Below are positions 1 through 11,784 of a DNA stretch of 64,000 bases, piece after piece. The position numbers and the translations under genes are program-made. Below the pieces are notes generated by a model that did not search any database, was not told the DNA's origin, and worked only from the letters and a program-made list of their open reading frames with translations. Every line of letters starts with the position of its first letter. The first letter of the stretch is position 1. The stretch is from Chrysoporthe austroafricana. Lineage: Eukaryota; Ascomycota; Sordariomycetes; Diaporthales; Cryphonectriaceae. Location: the NCBI GenBank assembly GCA_001051155.2, contig JYIP02000012.1, forward strand, positions 186,001 through 250,000, in the 5' to 3' direction.

Positions 1-495
1 GCTTATAAGGATGAAGGCCGGGGTTACGACTCGAAACTATTCTTCATCAAACTTCTTCAAACATGAGGTGGGTCGTAACCTAGACTCCTTCAACGACGCC
101 GAGGAGAAATCGCGCCGTCATCAGCTTGGCCCAGTCATGACAACATGCATAAAGATGACGAAACCCCAGATAGATCTGTAGACATTTTCAACAAACGGAT
201 TAGCATGGGGTATTATTCCATAAGCAAAGGAAGCCCAGGGGCTTTGCCCTCGGATATTGCCAGAACTCATGAAAATTCACACACAAATTTGTTGTATTTA
301 CATACAAAAGAGCCGCACCAAGCTGTCAATGCTACGACCAATACAATCGTTGTTTCTGTCACTATTGACAACTCTATCTCCATCTATTTCAGACACTTAA
401 GCTTTGAGAACCCCATCGCTCGTTACGAATACACTTGTCGCCTCCAGAACCGTCCTCCGCTCGGTCTATTCATGGTATATCCGTTCGGGGTTCTA

Positions 496-1058
496 GCTCG
501 TGGGTTGTACAAAAAAACTCATGGGGTGTACAAAAGGTCGTGGGGTGTACAAATAGCTCATGGGGCGTACAAAAAGCTCGTGGGGTGTACAGAAAAGTGA
601 GGCTGATCGCAGGTTGGCCAGGTAACGAAAGAATTTTTTTCTTTTTAGCATATGCTCGATATATGCTTAATATATAAGATTTGTTAATATTATTCCAATA
701 TATGCTTAATATATGCTAAGCATATGCTTAGCATATACGAAATTATCTTTCTAATTTATATTTTAATTGCTTTCCTTTTTTATATATTTAATTCTAATTA
801 AATAGTAAGTATTACTGTTTATTTAATTAAGTCTAGCTTTTTCGTGTATCTGAATATATATATAGGTTGTTCGAGCTTCTTATTCCGGATCTAATTATTG
901 ATATTGTATCTAGTTCAGCATGTACTGAGCATATGCTCGTATTCGATATATATTTTCAATATTAAGTAAACAAATAATGTAGATTCTTTCCGTATTGGGC
1001 CTGTACACCCCACGACCTTTTGTACACCCCATGAATTTTTTTTGTACAACCCACGAGC
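496..1058. mobile_element. MITE-like element with TA target duplication
   Basis: About 57-bp terminal inverted repeats at 496-551 and 1002-1058 are nearly identical. Both read GCTCGTGGGTTGTAC from the outside inward, followed by iterated TGGGGTGTACAAAA units (five on the left, three on the right). The element is flanked on both sides by the dinucleotide TA (494-495 and 1059-1060), the target duplication expected of Tc1/mariner-type transposons. The interior (600-1000) is very AT-rich, rich in ATATGC/GCATAT palindromes, and has no credible coding sequence. The inverted repeats and flanking TA are seen directly; mobility and superfamily are inferred. Confidence 0.65.
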
Positions 1059-1060
1059 TA

Positions 1061-1627
1061 TATGCCCATCCGTTCCTTTGTCCGGCGGACAACTGGATAA
1101 TCGAAAGCCCCTTGCCTGACTGGCAACTGAAGGAGTGGATTTATTTTGGATACCGTGTAATACATTGAACTAGATAAGACCCTAGCTTTGGATCGAATCC
1201 TGCTATATGCCCCTCTTAATTTCAGACTCACGAACAGAAGTATTAGGTATCTTACTGGTTGGTAAGTCGTTGATTAAGGTACCAAACTTAATTATATTCG
1301 GAGGTTCGGCGTTTCGGCGCCGTCGGCAGCTTCCGATGCCGGCGCAAAGTTAATTTCCTCTACCCCTCGTGCTGTGGAACGCCAGCCTCTGATGAATTTG
1401 GTGAAGACTCGAAAGACCATTCCGACAATCATCTTATTCTTCGGCATTCCGGCTCCGAAGCTCCTACTAATGCAGGGGTAACGTAAAGATTCGCTGTCGC
1501 CTGCTTATCACTGTTGTGCTTATAATAAGACGAAGCTGACAGCGCGAAAAGGTGAAATATTGTTGCAGCTATGTAATGATGCAGCTTATCCCAAGCCTAG
1601 CACCTCAACGTTGAGTTAAATCCGAAA
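1061..1627. other. Intergenic, upstream of aminotransferase
   Basis: No gene recognised. This is the presumed promoter side of the aminotransferase relic. It carries a short GC-rich patch near 1305-1345 (GGCGCCGTCGGC-like) and otherwise unremarkable sequence. Confidence 0.4.
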
Positions 1628-3249
1628 ATGAGGTCCCTCGGGAAGGCACCTGGTACTGACCCTCTGACGCCTCTTGCTCGACAGCTTCGCCTCTCTGCCA
1701 CGCTGGAGATCAATGAGCAGGTGAAGGAGCGCCTCGACAAGGGCAAACAGGTTGTGCACCTAGGCTTTGGCGAAGCAAACTTTCCTGTCCACCAAGATGT
1801 CCTCGCAGCTCATTATCGAGCAACCAACAGCGCTAGTTATTTACCAGTCGCTGGTTTGCAGAAGCTTAGAGAGGTGCGTGTTGCTTCGTTGATTATGACC
1901 TACCACCTTCATCAAACACAAATGGTTTTATGTCAAGATAGCGACTGCACACAGCTTGCATTACCACACCGAAATTTATGGTTGAACTAAATCATTGTTG
2001 TAGTCTATTGCTGGGTTCCAGACGCGCCGCCTTGGTTGTCATATCGACCAGGAGCAGGTTGTGATCGCGCCTGGATCCAAGCCCCTCCTATTTGCCCTAT
2101 TCGACATCCTCCAGGGAGATGCCTTGATCCCTCGTCCTTCTTGGGTGAGCTATGAACCACAGGTTATGCACGCAGGCAAGCGACTGTTCTGGGTAGAGAC
2201 GGAAGAAGACGATCGCCACACTATTACAGGTACGTTGGTAACAAGGGCCTAAGTCTGGCCTCATCCGTCAAATACTCACACAGATTGCGCAGCTTCGTCT
2301 TTACAATCGGCATATGACCGTGCTGTCGCAGCGGGAGGAGATCCCCGTATTATGCTCGTCAACAGCCCTTCCAACCCGACTGGACGGGCATTTTCTGAGG
2401 CTGCGATTGAGACCATAGCCAGGTTTTGTCAGGAGTATCATATATGCCTCATCAGCGATGAGATTTATTCCGACATCGGCTTTGATGAGCAGTCTCCAGT
2501 GAGTGCTTGCGCAGGATCTCGTTTCACCGCAGGCCCGATGGTCCTGACTGGCGGCCTCTCCAAGGTAAGTTGTGTTGGTAGATGCTTTCTATTGTACCTG
2601 ACTGCCGAACGCAAGGTTCTCACGCTAACAGGAACAGGCGCATTCCGCGGGTGGTTGACACGTCGGCTTCGCCGTCTTTCCTCGGACTGACTTCGGCTCA
2701 ACGGTGCAGCAGGCTATACTGGCCTATGCATCGGAATGCTGGTCCGCCGCTTTTGCCCCCGCGCAAGAAGCCGCCGCGGTTGCGTTTGATACAAGTTCTG
2801 AGCTAGACACCTACCGTCGGCAGGTATCACTCTTACACAAGGGCTGCACTTTGAGGCTGTATAATGCACTATTAGATTGTGGCCTCGTCGTGGCCAAGCC
2901 TCAAGGCGCCTTCTATGTGTACCCTTCATTCCACCCTTTCACGAGACAGCTCGAAGCTTTAGGCATCACAACAAGCCTTCAACTGTCTCGCTGGTTGATC
3001 GAAAAGTGTGGTGTGGCGACCCTTCCAGGCTCGGTGTTTGGAGAGGACGATGAGGGTCTACAGGGGGGCCGGTATCGTTTGCGAATGGCAACAAGTGGCT
3101 TATTTTTCCGGGACCAGAAAGAGCGATATGAAAAGGGTTACAGTCTCTTGTCTCAAGCCGAGGCAAAAGCACAGATGAACTTGCCGCTGCTGGATGAGGC
3201 AATCGTAGCGATACAGAAGGCTGTGGACATGATCAAGGCAGTAGATTAG
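1628..3249 (+). pseudogene. PLP-dependent class I/II aminotransferase, nonsense-mutated
   Basis: Four exons fit GT-AG introns in phase: 1628-1873, 2004-2229, 2284-2564 and 2638-3249, about 454 codons, a normal length for fold-type I aminotransferases (aspartate/ACC-synthase-like). Visible landmarks are HLGFGEANFP, the substrate-side VNSPSNPTGRAF motif, ISDEIYSDIGF with the PLP-binding Asp and Tyr, the Schiff-base lysine in TGGLSK at the end of exon 3, and the C-terminal RYRLRMA arginine. Right after the exon 3-4 junction the expected GGWR motif reads GG-stop-H: TGA at 2656-2658 replaces Trp and the next codon is His. No alternative acceptor among the nearby AGs skips the stop while keeping frame. 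The neighbours are a broken regulator and an amidase, suggesting a small catabolic cluster. The family is certain, the substrate is not. Stop-codon readthrough or an unusual splice is possible but unlikely. Confidence 0.8.
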
Positions 3250-3391
3250 GCTACAGCTCCTACCCAGAGCACTCGGGGTTTCTTTCTCTTAGTAGAAGAT
3301 AAATATAATTTAGGATCCAAATTACGATACGCCAGTATCCACAAAGAATAAAATTAATTAGCAAGTCGATGCCAGTGCGAGCCGCGAGCCA

Positions 3392-5787
3392 TCAAACCAA
3401 GGGCAAGGCGCCGCCGCTAGGCCCAAAGCGCGGGAGAAACATGTCCCAAACGGGTTGAGACCCGTCGACGTCCAAAAAGTCGCGAAAAGTAACCCAAAAA
3501 TCGTCGCCCTCCAAGCCTGTATCAGTCAAAGCATCGAGTACTGGTGCGTTTGCGCTAGCGTTCAGGGCAGCGCCATTATCGTAAATCGTGCTCCGCTGGG
3601 CGTCACTTGTGTTGCGCGTCGCAGGGACCTTTCCGGTATGATCATCGGTCCCTGTATATTGGGATGTAAGCCCTGTCGAGATCATGACAAGAGTGCTGTC
3701 AGCGAGGATCTCAAATTGTCTATCTAGCTTCGACACCAACTCCTCGCTCCAACGCTCGTTGATGATGGCAAGTGAAACAGAGCACTTTCTAGTCCAAGCC
3801 GGAAACTCGACCAGAAGAAAGGTCAGATTGGTGCAAGTAGCAAGTTTTCGGAAGCTCGTCCGGGCGGTAACAAGCATGGTGAGGCCAGCGAACAGGATGC
3901 CTTGGACCAACATCCAGGTCAGGGGCACATTGCTTACTCGCAACACCTCAGTCATATCATCAATATAAGCGCCTGCGGAGCGAATGCATCGCTCAAGCGA
4001 CTCAACTGAGGGATGCGGGCACAAGGGGCTCGCTCGATGAAGCACAAGCGATGTCCCATGATACAAACGATCCCAATACCGGCGCGGATACGGTGACGTC
4101 GTGTCTGCCTGACATTGTTCTGGCAGGCGAGCCCACCATTGGTCTAGTTCATATTGTAAGTGGGAGATTATGCCCTGGCGCTGATCCGGAGACATGCTGT
4201 CAAACCGGGAAGTGGTACAATAGACCTGGGATACAATCTGAGCTTGGATTTGCCGATGTTTGATGTGTTGGATCCCATAGGCAGTGTCGCTCGAGCAATG
4301 AGGCAATGGTGTCGTGATATGCTGTTCGCTAATAGATGGCGGTCGGCCTAGGTTGTATGCTAGACAGATTTCGATAGCGTAGGCTGTCCAGAAGACACGA
4401 CCTCTCATATCCATCTCCTGCTCGGAGATTTACCAGGGTCTAGGAGCATAGTGTAGTCCTATCTCAACAGCCATCTGGCGAGACCGTCAGCTGCTAGCAT
4501 TCACGAGTCGAAGACTGAGAATGGCAGGTAATTACCCACCCGCATTGCAAAGCCTGCAAGCTGCCATTGGCTTGAACCAACCGGCCCGCTGGAGCTGTAT
4601 ATACAGACCAAAAGGATTATCTGGATGAAGGCGACGCTCGGCTGCAGCTGTTTCGCGTTCAAATCGAAGTACCGCAACGCCGTGGCACAGAGGCGGCCTG
4701 GCGACAACCGTCTAGCAGCAATGTCGTCAGGGTTTGTCTGGCCGGGATCGAGCCGTAGGTGCTTGGCTGTACTTGCAAAGTTTGTCGCTCCCAGAGCCAT
4801 GACCAAGTAGAACACCGCCACCTCGCTGGTGACCTCCGGAGTCTCGGCGGCCTCAGGTCCGCTGGTGATTCGGTGGTTGCTCCACCGAGATACTAGATCG
4901 CGGAGCGACTCAGATTGAACAACGGGTACAGGGGATGGACCCATAGCTCGTACGATCTAAGTAGGAGCTTAGCTTCTTCAGAAGATGGGATCTGCTGCTC
5001 GTCCACACCGGCGATTGTGGTCTCACCACTGACACCGGTGCGGTCGGAGCGAATGCTCAAGGTTCGCCTCCATCTCTCGCAGTCAGAAGTGCAGGCTCGT
5101 ACCAGTGCCGCAGCGTAGTTCGTGAAGAAAGCTCCACTCGACGGGCCCGGGTATTTCAGTTCACCGGTGGCATTCAAAGCTAGTAGGCCGATTTCAGAGT
5201 CATCTTTGCCCCGTGATGAGTGCTCTTCAGCTGATGGACATGCCTAGACGGGGTCAGCGATCCTGGACAGACTTGCACCACACCAAGTGGCTGTCGGTGG
5301 CAGACCTTACCTAGTCCGCTTGCAGCTGAGGTACCGACGCGGCGTGGAGGGCCAACGATTCATCCCTCCATGCTCTCAGAGGCGTATCGGTTGGCACAGT
5401 TCTGCACTCGGCGCCGAGCTCCCGCGACAGTACGTCCTCAAGCCACCGTATCCTTTTCTGTGCGTCTCTGAGAGCCTTGCATAATATAATATTAATTTGA
5501 CAAGAAGACCAGTGAATAAATAAAGGCTGATGGTAGGGAGCCAAGCCGGTCTTACTGTGAAGCCTCCCTCCTCCTGGGCCGATTGTATGCCTCACATTGG
5601 ATTTCAGCTTCTCTGCATTTCCGGCAATTTGGGAAGCCGGTGCACTAATGTTGATCGTGTGAACATCACAACCTAGCACCACCATGGAGAGGGGAATGAG
5701 AATTGTGTGAAAAAGGGTGGATCTCTAACGTACACGAACTTTGCGGTGGTGGCACCGAAGACATGCGCGAACGGAAGTCTCGGCCAT
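3392..5787 (-). pseudogene. Zn2Cys6 / Fungal_trans transcription factor, frameshifted
   Basis: Inferred exons, high to low coordinate, are 5787-5734, 5644-5556, 5467-5335, 5243-4540 and 4474-3392. Exons 1 and 2 together give a perfect C-x2-C-x6-C-x5-C-x2-C-x6-C cluster (ACLRCHHRKVR then CTGFPNCRKCREAEIQC). The linker coiled coil (QKRIRWLEDVLSREL) and the fungal-specific regulatory domain follow (WVHPLYPLFNL, LAGFAMR, MAVEIGLH, RGRVFWTAYAIE, NLGRPPSI). Three defects are visible. A TAG sits at 5311-5313, just before a good GTAAGG donor, although a weaker upstream GTACCT donor at 5334 avoids it. Near 4910-4916 the frame shifts between PLFNL and SLRDLVSRW; exon 4 is 704 nt, one base short of phase. 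TAA at 4430-4432 follows GLHYAPRPW. It is transcribed divergently from the amidase, so it probably once regulated the cluster. Confidence 0.8.
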
Positions 5788-6132
5788 GCCCGTGTGTAGG
5801 CAAGTTGCAGCTGGCCGAGAGGGGGCATGGACTGTTAGAAGAAGTAGATAGGAGTAGTATCGGCGCCACGGTCCCGCCGGTGCTACTTAAGTTCTGTAAT
5901 GTGCGTTAGCCTTCGGCGACGATAACGCGGACGACTTTTGGTCCACAGATAAGAAGAACGGCAAGGGTCCACTTGTGATAAATTGTATTGTTGGCCGCCG
6001 GAACCGGCAAAGGAGCTTGTGCGCTGGCAGTAATTCCGTCTTATGCAGACAAGTAAATTAAATTTTGTATTTCGGAGAAGCCACATTTGTTCTCTTGTTA
6101 GATGAGCCCAGTCGCGTGAGGGGCAGACGACA
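5788..6132. promoter_or_regulatory. Divergent promoter region, regulator/amidase
   Basis: These 345 bp separate the start codons of the minus-strand Zn2Cys6 gene and the plus-strand amidase and must hold both promoters. Zn2Cys6 proteins commonly bind CGG triplets; CGG or CCG triplets occur at several places (for example around 5876 and 5998), but I cannot assign an operator. Confidence 0.35.
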
Positions 6133-8091
6133 ATGAGCATGCTGTGCTGGCAAGACATCGCTTCAGAGAAGCAGAGGCTTCGCGCCGCCGCCATTAACGA
6201 AGTCTTGCCGCTACTGAACGAACAGAGGACGCAAGGGGAAGACGATTTGCTCACCGGAAATGAAGACGTCGCTGCATTAACTGCGCTTATGTTCGCACGC
6301 AAGATAACGGCCAAGGCAGTAACTCGCGCCTTCATCCGACGGCGAGTAAAAGGGAGAGGGTCCTTCCTTGTTGAAGTCAATGTGCGCGCACGGTTTGCTG
6401 ACGGCGAGCGGTATATATATGTAGTACCATAGCAGCGCATGAGCAGGTGCGCTCAACTCCCCTATCGGTGACATTCGGGCAGGACCTTAAGGATAGAGCT
6501 AGGAAGTCTCTGGGAGGTAATAAAAGAAGCTGACTTGCTGCTTGCAGACAAACTGCCTGAGCGAGCCTCTGTTTAGGTCTGCTCTGGATAGGGCCGAAGA
6601 GCTGGATCGATACCTGGAGACAACCGGTAAACTCTTGGGCCCGCTACACGGCATTCCTGTCTCGCTCAAAGATCAGTTCAACGTCAAAGGTGTCGATACT
6701 ACACTCGCTTACGCTGGACGGTCTTTCAAACCTGCCGATCAAGATGCAGCTCTGTTGACTGTTCTGAAGAGGCTTGGCGTTGTCTTGATCACTAAGACGA
6801 CCATCCCTCAAAGCATTCTTGTAGGCAGCTATGAACGGCGGAGACGTGACACTCCAGCCTGCCCTACGATTGAGAGACTCAAACTGATACATAATACTGA
6901 TACTAGTGGGGCGAGACAGAGAGTCCATTATGGGGTCTGACAACACATCCAGCAAATCCTTTATTGACGTCAGGTGGCTCTTCGGGAGGCGAGGCAGCTC
7001 TTCTGGCCATGTCTGGATCCGCCTGCGGCTGGGGAACCGACATTGGCGGATCTATTCGTGGCCCAAGCCATTTCTGTGGCCTCTTTGGCTTGAAGCCTTC
7101 GAGCTCCCGGTTCCCGTACGCGGGAGTGCCAGTATCTCACGAAGGACAGTCCCACGTGGCTTCTGCCGTCGGTCCCATGAGCTTGTATCTCTCGACGCTC
7201 ACTACCATGACCAGAGAGTGCCTACAAGCAGAAATGTGGACTTTTGACCCCAACGTCATCCCGCTACCGTGGCGAGAGGATATGTACCAGGAGGCTCAGG
7301 GCAAGCGTTTGAAGATTGGGGTTATTATTGACGATCTGGTCGTCCGGCCCCATCCCGAAGTTGAGCTAGCTATACGGCGCGTGGTGGCCCTCTTTGAGCA
7401 ATCTGGACATGAAGTTACCCCCTGGGACACGTCTGATCACCTAGCCTGCATCGAGATCCAAGACCAGTTCTACCGTGCTGACGGCGGAGAAGATATCAGA
7501 GTCGAAGTGGAAGTGTCCAGAGAGCCTATGATTCCCCATGTCGCCGCCCTTGTTGATTCTGCGAAGGCTATATCGGTATACGAGTACTGGCAGCTCAACA
7601 AGCGCAAGATTGCAGCGCAGCAGGCATACAACGACAAGTGGAATGCCATGAATCAGCCACGCAAACAAAAAGAGGGAGACCAGAATGAAAGAGGCCAACA
7701 GGGAAGATGTGTTGACGTACTCATCAGTCCAGTAATCCCTCACACAGCGGTGCCACACAAGTCCTGTCGGTGGACGGGGTACACGAAAATCTGGAACTTC
7801 CTGGATTATACGGCAATGTCATTCCCATTAGGAAAATTCAGCTTTAACCATACGAAATCAGATCCTTTGCGTCGTGTTGCAGCAAGTGCCGAGGTTCGCG
7901 AGGCCTACAAGCAAAGCTACAAGCCGCGAAATACTCTAGACAAGTGGAATCAAGATCTATATAATCCAGAGCTTATGGATAATCTGCCCATAGGCATCCA
8001 GATTATCGGACGGAGGTTCGAAGAGGAAGCGGTGCTCGGCGTTGCGAAGGTGCTGCAAACACTATTAGTGGAGGATAATGAAAAATTATAA
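6133..8091 (+). CDS. Amidase signature family protein
   Basis: Best in-frame model is 6133-6345, 6548-6820 and 6907-8091, about 556 aa, typical of fungal acetamidase-like amidases that hydrolyse amides to acid plus ammonia. The N-terminal helix (MSMLCWQDIASEKQRLR) precedes the amidase core. The catalytic triad is visible: Lys in PVSLKDQFNVKG, cis-Ser in TSGGSSGGEAALL, and nucleophile Ser in GTDIGGSIR. WGETESPLWGL and the C-terminal LPIGIQIIGRRFEEE are also family hallmarks. The first intron is uncertain. A stretch at 6429-6446 reads IAAHEQ and is followed by a GTGCGC donor, matching residues normally found just before TNCLSE, but it cannot be joined to exon 1 in frame. Either it is a lost micro-exon or the protein is about seven residues shorter there. 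It looks the least damaged of the three-gene cluster. Confidence 0.85.
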
Positions 8092-9969
8092 TACGACAAT
8101 TATTAAGGCATTTGATGCGAAGAGCAAGTGTAAAGCTATCAAAGTTACTTAACTTATCTATATTGAAGCAGGCATCGCTGTCCACACGGGGGGAAATGGC
8201 TGGTCTTCCAAGGCGGACCAGATACACACCGGGCCATAGATCTTCGCACAGCCAGCCTGGCACCTGGAGACAGCTTGACCAGCCGGGGACAGAAACAGCT
8301 CGGGGATATCTGCTTCATCCTGGAGACACTTGGAGATGTAGCAGTTCTCTCCAGCATCTGCTCTTGCCATAGTCATTCTCTACATCTTTTTCTCCTCCTC
8401 TTCCTCCTCCTCCCCCTCCTCCTCCCCCTCCTCCTCTCTTGTGCACTTAGAGAGGCAAGTCGACTAAAAGACATCTCCGAGCACCACGAGACACCCCCAC
8501 CACCTGGCCTTAGGAGGTATCATGCCTCGCGAAGCCCTATCCCCCAGCTCCTACAAGGTCCTCACGGCAAGCATTTCGCTATTAACAACCTGCCATACCA
8601 TGCCTTCCCCGGATGTCGACGGAGATATGTCTCCGGAGCTTTGGGCGCGCCGCGGGATAGTGGGGGACGGGACATATCTCGAACAACAAGTATTTCCTTT
8701 CCTCCATCTTGTTCTGTCTTACGGTTAAGCCTAAACAGGTCAAATAGCGGATCCAACATCCTAAGCTCCGGGATTTTCTAACGTCAGGCAATACCAGGAT
8801 CAAAATGATTGCACAACCCAGGATTGGGGTCCACGCACCCAACAACAAGGATAGATCGCAGGATTCGACGAGCGGTCCAGACGAACCAGGAACGGATCGA
8901 TAGACTCGCGTTGCGATCTAAGCGATCCAGGACTGAGGAGCTGGGTATATAAGATTGAACATTTCTTACTATTATGGACAGTTTCCCTTGTAGCCTTCTG
9001 GCCGCTAATTTAAGTAATGATTATTTGGCTTGCTATAATTAATTACTAAGTAGCCTTAATCATCACACGATTGAAAAGCCGAAAAGCCAAGAATTTCATG
9101 TTTGACAATTGAATGTACTGGCCCTTGGACCGAACTGCTAACAAAGACTTCCAGACCACAGGATATGCCATATATCGAGCCTTAGGCATAGGTGTGTGAT
9201 TATGTACAATTCGACAGAATCGCTTTCGATTTTACCGATTTACTTCTACAGCCGTGACAGCCGTAACCTCGGGTTGACGTAATACGAACCCTGCTGTTTC
9301 TTTATGATATAAGGAATGAGATGAGATACCCAGGGCCTGGGATAATTATGAGATCCGCCCTCACTGCCGACGTTGCCTGTCGGACTGCGGGTCACAATAT
9401 CGGGATGGTGGGGGCACAGTTGCAGCTGGAGCAAGGACGTAAGGCCGCCCGCCGGAACCTACTTGAGGAGCTAGACGCGAAGGAGAATCTGGGGTACATA
9501 GCATTACGACTTCACTATGGTCATTGTGACTTCCGGAATTGCGGGGGCGGGGGCGAACCGGCCAACTGTCTATATTCGGCGAAGGTTTGATTGAGTTGAT
9601 GCTTCCGAGGAGTGTTTCTATTGGCTTTCTAGCATAACCAGAATAGTCGTTTGGTTTGTATGACGCCTCCCGGACGCGATGCGAAGCGTTCACTGACGGC
9701 GAGCGGCCTAGAGGGAGAACACGGTCTCGACGTCCATGGGAGAAACCAAGGTTGACAGACGCCTTTCTGCTGAGCCCGGTCAGCCGTGGTAGTAGGTAGC
9801 GGCATGGTGGACGATGCAGCTCTACCGGGATGCTACCACGATGTTCGATCCGAGCGCTAAGCGGTGTCGAGGCTCTATGCGCGCCCACACTATTAAGGCC
9901 GCCGTGAATGATCGCTACAAACCTCTCCTCATCCGGAGATCCAGGTCACAAGGGCATTGGCGATTCGCA
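8092..9969. other. Intergenic stretch, no convincing gene
   Basis: No recognisable gene in about 1.9 kb. It contains a pyrimidine-rich microsatellite near 8381-8437 (CTC/CTT runs). A short open frame starting at 8522 (MPREALSPSSYKVL) resembles nothing I know. Confidence 0.4.
8790..9010 (+). repeat. Possible LTR fragment
   Basis: The sequence GAGCTGGGTATATAAG near 8937-8953, preceded by AGCGATCC/GACTCG-type motifs, resembles the U3-to-TATA segment of the gypsy LTRs at 29.5-46.6 kb (AGCTGGATATATAAG). No ends or target duplication can be seen, so this is only a probable relic. Confidence 0.3.
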
Positions 9970-9977
9970 TATAAATA
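9970..9977 (+). promoter_or_regulatory. TATA box of the secreted beta-helix gene
   Basis: TATAAATA lies about 175 bp upstream of the ATG at 10150 with pyrimidine-rich sequence between. Position and sequence fit a fungal core promoter. Confidence 0.4.
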
Positions 9978-10149
9978 CAGCTGGACCTCCACGCTCGCCA
10001 AGTACGAAAAGTCCAGATCCGTAGGTTCCAAGGTTTTTAGGTCCTTTCGAACCCCCACCACCCTCCAGAAAAAGGAGCAAGGTGCTTCTAAATACTTCTT
10101 CATCTTCGCCTTCGCCTTTACCCTGTGTCCACACACCACAGACAGCAAG

Positions 10150-11784
10150 ATGATCCACGCAAGGACTCTCCAGGCCCTGGTGGGACTGCTCACCGCCAGA
10201 GGAGCTCTCGCCTCAGTCTCCGTCGGGGACCCCTCCGACGTGATCCCTCCAAGCGACTGGGCATCAGACAACGCCATCATCCCTGACTACAACATTGCTT
10301 TTCCCAGTGTTCAGCCCAGTGACAGTAAGAAACACATCCCAAGGCCCCCCCTCCCCTTCCCGTGCTTTTTCCTCTGTGGTTCCTATATTCTGCAGCTTCC
10401 CTCCCTGGCAGCATGTAGTATTTTTCACAAACCAACGTGCCCGGACAGTCGTCGCCGCATACGTCTTCGACGAGAACAGCACTTCGATCTCCCACGAGAC
10501 CTTCACCGTAGATGCAAACGACACAAGCGTCGTCCTCGTAGCCGAGGGAGCTGATCTCGACCTGTCTTATGTCAATGTTATCAAGTTTGGCTACTCTTCG
10601 AACTTGGACGATGCAAGCTTCTGGGGCTTCAACGCCGCAATCAACGTGGTAAGGCCCCTTTCCTTCGCACCTGCTTGCCTCCTCCTCCTTCATGAGACTC
10701 CCCCTTTGCCCCAGCCCTGTCTCCAGCTTCTCCGCACTGACGCGATATTGCCCACGGCACCAAGGCCAACGCCTCGACCGCAAGCTTCGACCACATCAAC
10801 GTAACAGTGCACAACGGCGCGGCCAACATCTACAGCTACGGCGCCGACACGGTCGTCAACGTGACCAATGCATGGCTGTACTCGTCCGGCCCCGTCTCTC
10901 ACGGCCTCTACGCCAGCGGCAACGGGACCATCTACGGCACCAACGTGGCGCACTTCTCGGGCGGGCACCGCAGCTCCTCCTTCTCTGGCGACTCGCCCAA
11001 GGGCGTCATCTATGTCCGCGACAGCGTCGCGCACGCTCAGGGCATCGGCTCCGCCACCTTCTACGCGCTGGGCGAGATCTTCGCCGACAACGTAGTATCG
11101 GTCAGCGAGCAGGGCCCGGTCGTCTTTATGGACGGCGCGCAGAATGTCTCTCTAGTGAACTGTGACAGCACCGCGGGGCTGCTCGGCGGCCTAGTCATCT
11201 TCAGCAGCTCGGTCCGGGAGGCCGGGTCGAGCATCAGCATTACAGACAGCCGCATCGCGGCGAACGGTTCCGACATACCGGGGCTGTGGTTTGGGAACGT
11301 GATTGCCAACGTCGATCTGCACAACACGCGGCTCGACACCCAGAGTGGCGTGCTGGTGGTCGCCAATTACTCCCAGATCACACAGGATTTTGATTACTAC
11401 GCCTCGTACGCCGACAATGCGGATTTGTCGCCCGCCGAGGTGTACATCACCGTGTCCGAGTCCTCCCTCATCGGTGACCTGGTCCCGTACAACCAGTCAT
11501 ACATCTCGTGGAACCTTACTGAGTACAGCATCTGGTCCGGGGCCGCGTACTCCGGGTACGGGACATCGTACGTGGACGTCGCGTTGGACTCTTCGAGCAA
11601 CTGGACGTTAACGGCCACGTCGTACGTCCAAAACTTCACGGACGCGGATGAGTCTTTAGCGAACATTGTCAGCAACGGGTACACTCTCTATTATAATTCG
11701 AGCGCGCTGCTCAATGGTTGGTTGGCGAACCAGACCATTACACTTTCAGGTAATGGGGTGCTGACCCCCGGAACGCAGTCTTGA
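10150..11784 (+). CDS. Secreted beta-helix-like protein, function unknown
   Basis: Three exons fit: 10150-10324, 10419-10648 and 10765-11784, giving 474 aa. Acceptor choice at 10418 (TGTAG) and 10764 (ACCAAG, preceded by a CACTGAC branch site) restores frame. The first about 21 residues (MIHARTLQALVGLLTARGALA) form a signal peptide. The body is rich in Ser, Thr, Asn, Gly and Val in short repeated strands (NGAANIYSYGADTVV, GLYASGNGTIYGTNV, SDIPGLWFGNVIANVDL) with many N-x-S/T sequons, as in right-handed beta-helix or pectin-lyase-fold proteins. No catalytic residues of a known polysaccharide lyase can be pointed to. It resembles widespread uncharacterised secreted fungal proteins. An extracellular or cell-wall role is inferred. 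Confidence 0.75.

Noticed and set aside
5311..5685. Single-exon reading of the regulator's N-terminal region
   Set aside because: That frame loses the second half of the zinc cluster; the spliced model with exon 5644-5556 restores all six cysteines with exact spacing.
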